This document shows positions 25,633-38,462 of a DNA stretch of 64,000 bases, in pieces (position 1 is the stretch's first letter; each line of letters begins with the position of its first letter). The translations under genes and the position numbers were made by a program. The stretch spans positions 911,905-975,904 of the forward strand of contig JXTB01000089.1 in NCBI GenBank assembly GCA_002914805.1. The letters are read 5' to 3'. The notes beneath the pieces were generated by a model. The model was not told the DNA's origin. It saw nothing but the letters and a program-made list of their open reading frames with translations, and did no database searches. Source of the DNA: Parasponia andersonii (taxonomy: Eukaryota; Streptophyta; Magnoliopsida; Rosales; Cannabaceae).

Positions 25633-28176
25633 ATGAAGATGTTAATTTGAATGGAATGTTATATTTTGAATACGTGGTAAATGAATTGTTATTCTCTATA
25701 CAATTAGATTTTTATAATATATAGAATATTCATATAATCTCCACATGGCCTTATACGATGTTATATCTCGGTAATTAATATAGTTTTTTATTTTTTCTAT
25801 TTCTCTATAAATAGTTTCACCAGATTGTTCTTTATATATATTATCTTCTATTACTGTTCTTATTTTATCTGGACCTTTTGTTAAGTATTTGAATAAATAT
25901 TTTATCAATATAGATTGTGAGCATATTTCGACATTTATGTGGGCATAAAATTTTAAGTATAAATCTTTATTGGAACGGACTACAAATCTGTTATCTAATT
26001 TAATACCTCTTTTTTGTATGTAAAATGGTAAATTCCTGTGTTGGTAATTAATGAATCTATTTTTTTCAATGGTTGTTTCATTTTTAAATTATTTTGGGAA
26101 TTTTTTACAATAAATTGAGTTTTTTATACATGGGGCATTTGTTTTAGCAATGCTACATGGTGCATGCGTCATGAATTCTGTTACGACATTGTACTCTTGT
26201 GGATTTTTCTCAGAATTAGGTATTTCAGCTAAAATAAATTTATTTATTTGTGATGATTCGGATAATTTTTCATTTGGATGAAGCCAAAATAGGAAATGGT
26301 AATGAGGTAAGCCAAGTTTTTAGAATTCAACAACGTATAAATCTACATAAGAAAACAAAGACACCAAAAAAACACAAAGGAAAAATATTAGTTTTAATTA
26401 AAGATAAAAGATGATTATTATTTTTGTATATGTTATTTTGTTAGATAAAATGATAAGGGCCTACCTGCAATAATTGTGCCGAAAACTTATTAGTTTCAAT
26501 AGTAGACAAAACTTGATTTAATTTCATTTTAAAAATTCTTGTAATTATATATTGTCTGTCTTTGGGTTTTTGACCAGGAATTTTATTTAAGGCACGTATT
26601 ATTTCAGGCCATTTTATAAATAAATGAGCATTTCTATATTATCTACATATTTTCATTGCATCTTGATAATTTTGGATTATATATCTGGGACTTCCAGTAT
26701 GGCTAGATAGTAGAATAATTCTTTTTCTAATTGCTCTTGCATTTGTGTCTCCTCTTGTAATGACGTCTTGTTCATTGAAAAATTTCAGAACTTAGATTGT
26801 TTTGATTTTTTTTTCTGATATAGTCTAATTGATCTTCCTCAACAGAGGCCAACTATATATTGTTAAAATAGTCTACCACTTTTGAATAAAATATTATTTA
26901 CATTTTCATGTTGTTGTAATTGATAGCAATAAAATGCTCTCATAGATATTCTATTTCTTGAAGGTTGTTTTCCTAGTCTATTTGTATTCCAATTTAAGTT
27001 ATTTCTATAACCGCCTTCTTCGTATGGAAATAGGAAATGATATTATAGAGCCATATAAGATGGATGTAATTTTGTGATTCCCTATAAATTGTTTGTTTTG
27101 TCTTTGATTATAATGTCTCTTCCTTTTTTATATTCACTAATATCTTCTACAATTAGTCCTCCTATATCATTTGAAGTGGGTAGTTCATATTGATTATTAT
27201 CTATAGATGGTTATCCTATTAATCTTAATTTCATAGATAGAATTTCATTCTTATTAAATCTGTCTTTAATTATACAAAAGAGTTTTACTAATTGATTATT
27301 TTCATTGTGTTAATTAATTTTTTAACAATTAATTTTGCCAATTCTTTTGACTCATCGTCAAATGAAAAAGTTGACATTCGACTTTCAATTTTATTTCTGT
27401 ATCATATATATATATTTATATATATATATTATTGAGAGAATTTAGGAGGGTTATTATTTGTTGGTAATAAAAATCTCATAAAATGATGTACTTGACTGCT
27501 AATTTTAAAAATATACGGACCGTCTGAATTTCTTATATTTTGTTCTATGTTTATTCCAAAAAATGTAAAAGCAAACATAGAATTAAAAGTTCAGATATTT
27601 TTTTGAAAATATATACTTAAAGATCTTCCGCGATAATCAAGTAATTGATTTAGTATAGGAAGGAGATTTTTATTGGAGGGAGTTTAATTTTCCCATCTTT
27701 AGATCATAAATTATATTTTGGTAGACATATTTTTTTAATATATTCATCAAACCAAAAGGATGCACTGTAATATTTATAGATGTAAGAGTAATCTCCAAGA
27801 TCGTGATATTTGTTAATATCACTTGCAATATAATATTCAATGATAATTAAAGATGAGCAAAAATTTAATAAATTGAACCTATAATGAGAAGAATACTTTT
27901 TTTCCATATTCTTATAAAAGGAGTAGAAAGATTACTTTGTGTATCGAGATTAGTTGACACTGATGGCTTAGTTGAATGAAAGAAATATCTTTCTGCATTT
28001 GTGAAATTTGATGTTGGAATGAGCTTTAATCAATGAATATTTTCTGAAACTATATTGAAGTTCCTATATTGATGATTCAGAATATCATCATTGCTGGTAA
28101 TAGAGTCTCCGTTTAGAAAACAATGATAACGTTGTTTATGCTGATGTTTTGATGATGTAAAATTTCTTGACATCAT
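25633..28176 (-). pseudogene. Helitron Rep/helicase, N-terminal Rep half (HUH type)
   Basis: The likely start is the ATGATG at 28176. Family motifs in minus-strand order are HPSYMAL with FLFPYEEGGYRNN (near 27060-26990), SMRAFYCYQLQQHEN with a GRLF-QQY block (26950-26840), the HUH signature GLPHYHFLFWLHPN (near 26320-26275), MTHAPCS (near 26165), and IKYLFKYLTKGPDK (25908-25870), which carries the catalytic tyrosine region. Rep nicks and joins DNA at the transposon ends. A probable intron at 26464-26343 (minus GTAGG...TGTAG) precedes the YVVEF segment just before the HUH motif. Stops and frameshifts show that the gene is dead. The Copia element interrupts it at 25632. Confidence 0.85.
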
Positions 28177-29400
28177 CTTGTTCTTTATCTAATTAGAAAA
28201 GGAAAAAAAAAAACACATAGAGGGAATATTATTATATTAATATGTTTTTATTCAAAACTTGTAGAAAAATATAACAATGTTATTTATGCAAAAGATAATG
28301 AATATTTTATATGAATTATATTTGATATTATTATTATTATAATAATTATATCAATATATTTAGAATATTTATAGTATCTTTGTTTGTGGCTTTTTTGAAA
28401 TTATGCTCTTGTATTATGAAGTTTTTTTTGAAGCTATTTACATTTTAGTTATTATTTGTAATGTCATTGTTATAATGTTATTTATNAACTAAAATTTAGT
28501 TTCAAAATTTTATAAGCATGGTATAACATTTTTATGCCTAAATTTGTTCATAATTAATATAGTTTCAATTATTAGAAATATTTATGTTTTATTATGATAT
28601 ATTAAATTTAATTTCGTAATTGTTTTAAATTAAGTGTGTATTATTTGTTTATAGAATTTTAATAGTGATAATTTTTTCTTCATGCTTTTTTTTTTATTCG
28701 TTTTATTATTTTTTTTTTCTTGTTACCAAGAATTGTGCCTTTTATGTAAATACTATGCTAGATAGATTATACCGATTAATTATTGTTTTGATTTTGTTGG
28801 TAAAACTTATCATAATTAGATTCAAATTAGAATCTATAAATTGTTAATTTGAAATTTTAGATGTGTTATTTTAGTTATACACAAAATGTTTAAACTATTT
28901 TTTTCTTGTAATTTGTGTTTTAGTATATTAATTATTTTGATTTATTATGTTTCTTTTTTGTTATCAAAAATCATAACTATTTAATGCTGGATACAATACA
29001 AAGATTAGTAAAATAATATTTTTGGTAGCACAGAATCAAGTCCTTAAAATTACATAGAAAAAACATTAGATAATACATATAACAAAATTCTATAGACACC
29101 ACAATAAATTTCTTAAATAATTTTATAACAAAATTAATTACAATCCATAATTTGTTTCCCTTCAACTTTTGGCAATCTTCCTCTATAATAAGCTTCTACT
29201 TTCTTTTGTGACAATAATAAGAGCTAAAATCTCGATCGATGATGTACACCTGATTATTTTTTGTCCTTATAATTGTATAATATATAGAGAATAATATGTG
29301 TGAATAGGTATATGTGTTTACAAAAAAAATTGGCTCAGATATATACAAGTTTTATCAATATATGGTAAATCCATAAGATAATCTATTTACAATGTTTATC
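28177..29400. other. AT-rich stretch upstream of the Helitron ORF; contains an N
   Basis: No gene is recognised. It is T-rich on the plus strand. A single unresolved base at 28486 marks another possible contig join; unlike at 20368, I see no duplicated sequence around it. Confidence 0.5.
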
Positions 29401-29748
29401 CGATTACCTGAGAAATTGCTTTTTGGAAAGTCAGAAATTTCTAACAATTGGATAAATATACAAAAGATTATAAAATTATATCGGAATCTGCCATATACAT
29501 TATATTACCATGTATAACGAAGGTGAAATCACTAGAATATAATGCATGACTACCTTAAAACTACCAAGTGAATAAAGGCTTTTTTATTAAAAAAAAACAT
29601 AAAATAGAGCAAATTTAAAAAAGGAAAAAGGGCAATTTTTTCAAAAGAAAAAAATCGGAAGAAATGAGTTAACAGATTAAAAAAATGGAGATAGACAAAA
29701 TTACAGGTTAGCTATAAAAAAAAGACTAGAATCATGATTCAAAAAGGA

Positions 29749-29756
<8 letters not shown>

Positions 29757-29811
<55 letters not shown>
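29757..29811. repeat. (AAT)n microsatellite
   Basis: About 18 uninterrupted ATA/TAA units. A (TA)n tract follows at about 29938-29969. Confidence 0.95.
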
Positions 29812-29935
29812 GTGACAATAATAAAAGAGGTAAATTAGTTTTAAATACATTTTCCTTTTAAAGTTTTGGTATTGTATCCTTTTCAACAGAATAATTAAAA
29901 GGAGAAAAAACATTACATACTAAAGAGAGTATATA

Positions 29936-29975
<40 letters not shown>

Positions 29976-31364
29976 GATTTTTTTAGCGGATAAAAGTTTG
30001 AAGACGATATAGACGGTAATTTTCGGGCAGTTGGCATTTTACTCTATGTGATAAGAAATTGGAAACCATCATCACTAATTGTACAAAAGACTATAAGATA
30101 TTATTGAAAAAAACTTGAATAGGAGCAAGAGGGGAAGACATGTACAATTTAAAGAAAGAATAATAGAGGACAGATCAAGAGGACAATAGACCAAAAAAAA
30201 AATAATGGTTAGAACCATGTATAACAAAGAATCAAAAGAGCCAAGCTGATCAAAGGATCAGGGAAAACAACAGTCATATTTGAGCAAAAAGGAAGACAAA
30301 AGAATAATATACTCAAACAACTACCAATCGATAGAATAGTAGAAGAAGTGGCAAAAGTACCTAGAAATTGTGTCTAATTCCTGAAGCAAAATTAACACAG
30401 ATGGGTAATTTTATCAATACATAAATTTAGGAAATGAAAAGACCAAAAAGTCATAATTAAACCTAAACTACGGAAGAGATCCCAAAGACAGAGACGTTAA
30501 AATAAAGGAGTCACTCTTATTTGTACAATGAAAATAATTTTTTTGCACAGTACAATCATAGTCAGTATTACTTATATATAAATAAATAATAAATAATGGC
30601 AAAATTTTTTTACATAAATTCCAAAAGAGAGATACTATCACACACAAAAATATTAAATAAAGCATGCAAAGATTGTCTATATTAAATAGAGTATTTAAAC
30701 AATTCATATTAAAAAAAGGCACAACAAAAATTGAGTGGATTGGAAGCAAAGATTAAGAACAGAAGAATAAATATTAAAACAATATTTAGTAATTAAAAAT
30801 GTAACAACATCTGACCAAATTTAGAACCAACATTATAGTGCGATAAAAACCTTTCATAGTACATTGCACTTAATACAGTGACAGAAAGTTAAAAGATTTT
30901 AACAACATATAAATAAAAAATAGAATAGATATTGATTAAGAAAATAACAACGTATGACTATAACCCAAACATCACAATCAATACTCAGAGCACCTAAAAT
31001 AGTTGCAAAGAAATACTTGTCAAATGAACTCGAGAAAAATACAGCTTATGTTAACATTAGAACCGAGGGTAAAAGCATAATAAACATAGTCAAGAGAGAG
31101 AACAATATACTCAGTAGACTCAGAGTAAGAACTAAGATCGAAATAAATAAATTGTACAGAATAAGTAAATAGTTTCACTTTATATAATCAAAGAGCAGTA
31201 AGATTGAAATAAGAAACATTAAAAAAAAAGGAGAAAGACTACATGACAACATCTAAAGCTAAGAAATAATAAAAATCTATGTAATTTTTTTTTATAAAAA
31301 AAGGTATTGAAATACTTATTGAATACGATCTTCTGATTTTTTTTCATGTTTTTTATTATTTCCT

Positions 31365-31950
31365 TCCAAATAATAGTAGTAACAAAATATCAACAGAGCA
31401 TTAAATCAAAAGTATAGAATGATAAATATTCAATGATAGGTTCTTTAAAGAAAAAATGCAGACAATAATTAACACCAAAATATCTAAAAAAGATAACAAA
31501 TATCAGATGAAAAGAATTAAAAAATATAACAACTTATCTCATAGATAAACTCTAAATAATTGTAGAAATTTCCATCATAAAATTAATCGGCAAAGCATAA
31601 TCAATTCAATATATATACAAACACAGATAGAAGTAAACTAAAAAATGACCCTTTTTTTTACACTTTTTTTTTCGATTAACAGTAGCTACAAAATACTAGT
31701 ACAATATGAAATTAGAGGCATTAGATTATGAATAGTAAAAATCACAAGCCCTTAAAAAAACATAGATCATAATTAATACTAATATATCTAAAAAATAACA
31801 AATATCAACTGAAAGAAATTAAAAATATAACAAATTATCCGAGAAAGGAACTCTAAAAAATTTTAGAAATTTCCATAGCAAGAATAATCAGCAAAAACGG
31901 AATCAATTTCATATGCATACAAACAAAACTAAGACTAAACTAAAGAATAA
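31365..31950. repeat. Diverged tandem duplication, about 304-bp period
   Basis: Two adjacent copies (about 31365-31660 and 31668-31950) share ordered blocks such as TATCTAAAAA-ATAACAAATATCA (31481 and 31785) and TTTTAGAAATTTCCAT-like sequence. Many substitutions separate them, so the duplication is old. Confidence 0.65.
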
Positions 31951-32912
31951 CTTTAAATAGAATAAATATATGATAAATAAGTGATAAAACAACAAAATTT
32001 AGAACCGGAAAAAAAATATTAGAAACAAAGATCAAATTACTAGCATTCAAATCTAACCGACCAAGATAAGGGCTATTAATAAAGACCCCAAAGACAAAAA
32101 ATAAAAGAAAGAAAAAACCCATCAACAAAAAATTGCACGACCCCACAAATTTGGAAGAAGGAAAAAAAGAATATATATCTGGGAAGACTAGAAGAATCAT
32201 CGGAGGAGAGCGAAAAAGAAAAAAAAAACCCCTACTTTATAGAGACAAATGCAAAGAACAGAAGAGAAGAAAATGTTCTGGAAGAAAACAAAAAGGAAGA
32301 CAAATATTTGAGAAGAGAGAGAAAGAGAGAAGCAACAGAAACACATTAAGAAGACAAAAGGGGGAAAAAATAAAAGAAGACCAAATCCAAAAGAGAATCC
32401 AAGAAGCCAAGACCACGAAAAGACCCGAAAATTGGAGCCAAAAACTCAGCCAATGATGAAACACAGAAGGGCAATATTGTCAAGGACTAATAAAAGTAGC
32501 TTGAAATTGACCAAAAAACTATCTTCAATCCCTCGACTAACATAAACACAAAAGGGAAATTAAGTCAAGCCACAAATTAACGAAATAAAAGATGAAATAT
32601 CACAATCAAACAAAGACCACAAAAGAAATTCCAAGGGCAAAAATATAACAACAAAAAAGGTACTAAAAAGGCCAAAAAACTACAATTAAACACAAACCAC
32701 GGCATTAATCTAGAGAGAAAAAGTGTAAAAACAAAGCAAACACTATTATACAAAAAGACTAAAAAGTCAAGTCAGGCACAGACAACAGAAGACATCCTAA
32801 GGACAAAAAGGTAAAAGTAAAAGAATCACTATTATTTGTATAATAAAAGCAGTGTATTTGAGTAATGCACAACTCCTCAACTTTAGTTATATATAATAAA
32901 GTGTGATTAAGA

Positions 32913-35900
32913 AAAATGTTGGTTTTTTTTAATTTTATTTATTATTGTTTTTTTGAGTTTAAGAGTGATATCAGTTAATTAAAGAGCGAATATATATTAG
33001 GAAAATTAGAGAACGAATATATATAAACATTAAAAAGAAATGACATGCATTAAAGCAAAAGTTTTTCTTTTTTTTTAAAAAAAATAAAAGAATATTTTTT
33101 ACACACCCATAATAAATAAATAATGTTGGAGCTTGGCTTGTTTTTGCTCAAGAGGAAACTAAATTGCAAATATGACTTTTATTATCACTAGTTTCTTAAT
33201 CCTAATCAATTATTATCTGTCTTTTTAAGTACTGGGAGCAAGAATTTTATTTATAATTTTTTTGTTCAAAGAAAGAAGATTTGCATACCGATTCAAATAC
33301 CTTCATTTTCAATAAAAACAGTCTTAAGACGATGTGTAATCACTTAAATTAGCATTCATACCAGGGATGAGCTTCGTAAAAATTTTGTTATATTCTATGT
33401 AAGTGGCTTCATAAAAATGCTAGCCCCTCGAAACATATAATAGAACTTACTAAATGTAGAATTTTTAAATTACCCACTTGGAAGGCATGGCTATAAAATA
33501 TAGGATTAACAGACTCTAGATATGTGCCTTAGCAGATAGGAAATCGGAAATCATAAACAAAGTTACCGATAAATCCAAATATGATGTTGTAAGTAAATAA
33601 TTTAGCCAAGAATTTAGCAACGAGTCAAAAGAAAAACAAAAATCTATGGTGACAAAGAATCACCCCAGTCCTCGGCAGGAAGCATGGGAATTGAGTAACA
33701 CCTAAGACCCCAACACCCACTGGCCTTTCGTACTTTTAAAAGCAACATAAACTATAGAATACCTCTCATTTCCCTAAGCTTTTATTACACATTTTTTTTT
33801 TATTGAATTGCTTTCAAATATTCACTAAGCAATAATATATCTTATTGAAAACCTTGCATTATTGGGAAACCTGTGGGCCAATAGGAGAGCATTTTTTTTT
33901 CTTTGATAATAATATGAGGGCAGTTAACTCATTCAGAAATATCACAGCATTTCTTTGGAGCATTGGCGATAAAGATTTAGCTTAATATTTTTAGAATGCC
34001 GAAAGTGAAATGGCCTAATAAATTATAGTCTCTAGAATCTATGGAGACTTCAAAGATTTTAAAATTATGCCTTATTAGTCGATTTAATTATTATGTCACA
34101 ATTGGAAGTTCCATAGACGTTGAATTAGTCCATTAAGCTTAAATAATAAGTGATTTAATCCGAACCCTATAAATGTTTGTTTCTTTCATTTGTTTTGCAT
34201 TTAAGCAATTGATTTATAATGTTAATCAACGGTTTGATCTAGACGGACACTAAGAACAGAAAAATAATGGAAATGTTCCAAGAGACCCCAATTTATTTAT
34301 TAAAAACATTGTTAGGTCTGTAATATAAGCGAGATGTGGACCCCTATATTATTGCTTTTCTCAGTATTTTTTTTTTTTGGAAAAAATGTAACAGTTATTT
34401 GATGAAGCTCCAAACCGAAGGGGGCTTGATGTGGATTGTTTAACTCAACGCTTATGAAATACTTCACTATATGTTGATGACTCATGACCATCAAGCTCGC
34501 TAATAAGTTTCTATATTTTATTTAATATTTATCAGCTGATCATCCAAATTTATGGCATCATTCAAAGTGCTTCCTTTTATTTTATGCACATGTATAAAGG
34601 TCTTTGTCATGCTATAAAGTATAAATTAGTAACGATTTTTTCTACGTTTCTTCTGCAAAGTTATAATCAGTCTTTGTTCTCTGAATAAACTGGCTAACAC
34701 GAATTCATGCTTTTAGTTCAAAGTCTCAAATTTAATGATCATTGGAGTTCTTTTAGTTATTATGAAGAGAAAATTAACAAAGAATAGTTCTTTATAGGTT
34801 CTTTCTACAAAAACAAAAAGAATTACTTAACATCATGATTGTTGCTTCTTTTAACTTTTCTTCGTTGGTCATCATCGTCGATAAAACAAACATAATCAAC
34901 TGGGTCCAACTAATAACCGACGTTTACCCTTCTTTTATTGTTTATCTTCTAATCTCTTCCAAAAAATATAATAATAATAATAATCGTGGCTACAGAATGA
35001 AACAAAAAACTTCTTAAATCTTACCAAAGTGATACAGGATAGCTATTAGGTAGCTAGGATTACTACTATTATTATTATTTAATTTACAATTATTATCATT
35101 TGATAATCTTTTAAAGTATTCAATAAAAAAATGAACAAATGAATTATAAATCATTTATAAAATTAGAACTTTTATTTGATAAATTATAAATCAAGTATTA
35201 TCTATGAATAAATTAGTCAATGCAAAAAAAAATTATAAATAAAAAATATTCTCCTATTAATTCTAATTGAATTTTGATAATACATGAATATTTTATATAT
35301 AAAATAGTGGTAAAACTATAAATAATAACATATGCTAAAATTTAGTGTGTGCTATACTTTATACTATATTTGGCATAACAAATAGTATATATTAAAAACT
35401 ATGCCAAATATACCACATCATTGAAGAGCCATTTTTCATCCAAATGCTAAAATTTAGCGTTAGCGTGTCTATTGAAGATGCTTATATATTACTTATTTAC
35501 CTATTCTTCTATTTCTCTTCCTCTTACCCTATATCAATTTGGTATCAAAGCTTTATTTGATTTCTCTTTCTATCTCCAATTTTCATTTCTCTATATATCT
35601 TTCAAAGTTTTTCTTTTTGCTACCTAGATCCCCACATTTTTTTTTCTTTATCCTTGTACAAAAGTTTGGCTTATTTAGATCTGTCAATGCACACCAACGC
35701 ACATGAGAGTAGTTCCAGACTCAATGATTAAGACCTATGTTGAGAAAGAAACAGTTGAGTATACTCTTGATCAAACTTCTTATCGGGTGGCTAACTCCGT
35801 TGTTTCCTCACCATCTTGTGCTCCTCAAACTATAGTCAATAGGCCTCACGCATAGAAATTTTATTGGTGAAATTGCAAGTTTCTCATTCTTATTTTGTCA

Positions 35901-35973
35901 TACATCCTACAACATTCCTTGTTCCAATGGAGGACACTTGTTCACTCTCCCAAGTTTTTTAAGAAAACAAGTT
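32913..35973. other. Intergenic DNA with a possible decayed LTR-element junction
   Basis: No host gene is recognised. At 35540-35551 the word TGGTATCAAAGC resembles the initiator-tRNA primer binding site of LTR elements, and the sequence to its left (CTTATATA, CTATTCTTC) could be the end of an LTR. Near 35360-35420 an imperfect inverted repeat TATATTTGGCATA / TATGCCAAATATA is followed by CTATTGAAGATGC, similar to the ends of some plant MITEs. Neither can be bounded. Confidence 0.35.
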
Positions 35974-35978
35974 TTCTC

Positions 35979-38457
35979 TGTAAACCCCTGAATTTAGTAG
36001 GAGAAAATTGGTAAATTGGCATTTTTAGAGTAAAATAAGATGAGAATTTTTTAAATTCAAATTTAGGTTAAAGTGAAAAGAATTTTCAAATCTATAGACT
36101 AAATTACAATTTTTAGGGTCGTAATTGAAAGAGATTTGAAAACTATGGACTAAAATATAATTTTAAAAAATTGCACGGTCCCATTAAGTGGATATCACGT
36201 GCCCTACCAGAATCTTCTTTTCCTCCTTCTCTCTCTTCTCTTCCGATAGCTCCTTTTTCCTCTTTCTTTTTCCTCTGGAAAAAAGTCGCCGCCATGGATG
36301 GAGCTCACGGATGCCCCTCCAGTTATCGTTGTTGATCAAGACCATCCTAGAACAAATCATCACTACTAGATGAAGTTCCTGCTGGAGTTCTGTGGCTGTC
36401 AAAGCATTGTAGCATTGTTTGAGTGAGAAAAATCGATGCGAAGAAAATCGGCTGTCGATGTCGATTCTGGCCGTGAATTCTTAGGCTCGTTGGATTTGTC
36501 TCATCAAAAAAAATCACAAGACATGTGTTTTACGACTCGAAATTATCCGAATTAAAATTTTCCACGTGAGATAGTTTAAAGGTGTTAAGATTTCAGGGTT
36601 GACTTTTTGATTGGGTCATTAGATCGTGAATTTAATTTCATTTTTGCACTATACGTATGAAATGGTGAAGAAAGGTATATATATTGGCTATATTTGATAA
36701 TAGACACAGAAAATGAAATCAAATAGCTTGTGATTTGCCTCGTTTTGAGTGTCAAGAGTCAGGTTTCAGCCCAAACTCAAATTGGATAAATTATATATCT
36801 AACCTAACTAATTTGGATGCTAAAAATTCAGTGATGTAGTATGTTTCTTGATTTAAAGCTCTGTTGGAAAAACGACATTTCAAAACAAGTAATCGAGGAT
36901 TAGAGAATAATCCCGAACCCTCCGAATAATTGCCAAATGACTTCAAACGTACTACATAGTATCATATCACTACTCTATTGAGGTAGATGATTCAATTATC
37001 TAGTTCTAATATCGATTTGCATAAAATTCAATTCTGATGGCATATTATGAAAAATATGATTCATAATATTTTGGATAATTATGTGAATTGCTTGGTGGAT
37101 TGAATGATATTCTAAAATATTATGGTATATTTGAAGATGATTTTCATGCAGTTATAAATTTTGGGATTTATCCAAAATACAACTGTTATACTAACAATTT
37201 CAGATAGTGAAAATGGTTTATTTGAGGTTTTAGACCACGTCCTAAGTTTTGAATGAATGTGGTTACACCATTTGAGCGGGGTTTTTATAGTGAGTACTCA
37301 CAGGATAACGTGTGAGGTGTTCAGATGTCACGAGATACTTAGATAATGGTTAGACCCTACTGTTAGTGCAAAGTCCATAAATCTATATGTGATTCTTTAG
37401 TTGGTAGGATGCGCATTCTAGACCGTCGGTACAAAGTTCGTAGACCTATATAGAGGTCCTAGGCACGTGGTCATATATAGGTTTGAGCTTAAGATCTGAG
37501 TTCAGGGTATCGATTCCCACTAGTGTAGGTTATTCTTGGATATGATAAGACAAGGTGAGCTTATGGTAATTGAGCTGGTTTATACTACGAGCAAGTTTCC
37601 ACGATTTGTATGAGACGAGCTAAGCTTATAGTAACTGAATTGGTTGATGCTACATGTAAGTTTATATGCTTGATAATAATGTCTCATATATGAATTGTCT
37701 GGGCATAATTTATTCATATGGTTTGATAAAGTTTATATGCTTGATAATAATGTCTCATATATGAATTGTCTGGGCATAATTTATTCATATGGTTTGATAA
37801 TTTTTTTTCAGCATAATCAACCATGCAGTGTTTTATAAAGAAAATTGGTATTCAATAAGGTAATTAGATTTTTTACTGAGCTTTCGAGCTCACTCCTCGA
37901 TTTTCATTCCTTTTCAGATTTTTGACTAAACAAAATAGTTGTTCTGATGGCTAGATAAGTGTTGGCTTTTGTTGCCGTCCTTTTCTTTTCGTTGGGTTGA
38001 TGTCCATAGCTACTTCCATTCTTTCTTATGTCCAGTTATTTAGCCAAGTTTGAATTTTCTAAGTGAATATATAACAGTTTTGTTACCACTATTTAAGAAC
38101 TTAGAGTATAATTAGGACGTTATAGTTCCTTAGGAACATAATTTCAAAAGTTTAAGTATTTGGAATTATGATTAATTCTTGTAAACTACTTTTAAACATC
38201 TAAACTCAAGAATCCATGAAATTTATTTTAACAAAATTGATGTTTTATTAAGCCAAGTTTTTGAACGATTTAGATAGATTTTCTTGAACTTAAATTGATA
38301 TTCTTCCCTAAATAAATGAAACTAATGATAAATTCTTTTTAGTACATAATTTCTAATGATTTTAGGACTAAAATTTAAAATCTAATAACTCGGTTTCTTT
38401 TGATTTTTGAAAATTATTTAGAATAAAAGTTATGATTTTAGATTTCTGATCGTGGCA
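35979..38457 (+). mobile_element. Gypsy solo LTR, diverged relative of the 2685 family
   Basis: It starts TGTAAACCCC and ends CGTGGCA, with the 5-bp target copies TTCTC at 35974-35978 and 38458-38462. Its layout follows the 5' LTR at 2685: an A/T-rich start, TTGCACGGTCCCA, a CT-rich tract, a GC-rich cassette, and TTCAGATTTTTG-type sequence later. It has diverged much more than the copy at 45946. No internal retrotransposon sequence lies between the target copies. It contains a recent 71-bp tandem duplication (37661-37800). Confidence 0.8.
37661..37801. repeat. 71-bp tandem duplication
   Basis: The unit beginning TTTATATGCTTGATAATAAT at 37661 repeats from 37732 with no difference that I can see. 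The copies being identical inside an old solo LTR means the duplication is recent, or an assembly effect. Confidence 0.85.
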
Positions 38458-38462
38458 TTCTC

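Larger units (their letters stand above)
1690..32912 (-). mobile_element. Decayed autonomous Helitron, host of the nested insertions
   Basis: Four separated minus-strand pieces read in order as one autonomous plant Helitron: the Rep half (28176-25633), the helicase half (15090-13060), an RPA-like gene (about 12790-11400), and its C-terminal piece (2531-2244). The gaps between them are exactly a Copia element with matching ATGAA target copies and a Gypsy element with matching AGAGA copies. Without the insertions the RepHel reading is about 4.6 kb, the usual size for the family. The outer limits are not proven: neither a clear CTRR end with hairpin on the left nor a clear 5'-TC end on the right was found. 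32912 and 1690 are only candidates. The reading frames are interrupted many times, so this copy is dead. Confidence 0.5.
29400..32912. other. A-rich, strand-asymmetric block with duplicated modules
   Basis: For about 3.5 kb the plus strand is purine-rich and especially A-rich, with few T runs; the minus strand is a long pyrimidine-rich tract. A module near 30440-30590 (AAAAAGTC, then TCACTCTTATTTGTA-AATGAAA, then TATATATAA) recurs in diverged form near 32750-32905. Open frames here look like composition effects. It lies upstream of the Helitron Rep ORF, so it may be the Helitron 5' noncoding region or a related non-autonomous element; this is an inference. Confidence 0.45.

Noticed and set aside
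29701-29913. Open frame with a long tyrosine run
   Set aside because: It is a translation of the (AAT)n microsatellite.
32133-32464. Lys/Arg-rich plus-strand frame and Leu/Phe-rich minus-strand frame
   Set aside because: Both are products of the A-rich strand bias; no start context, domain or splice signal supports either.
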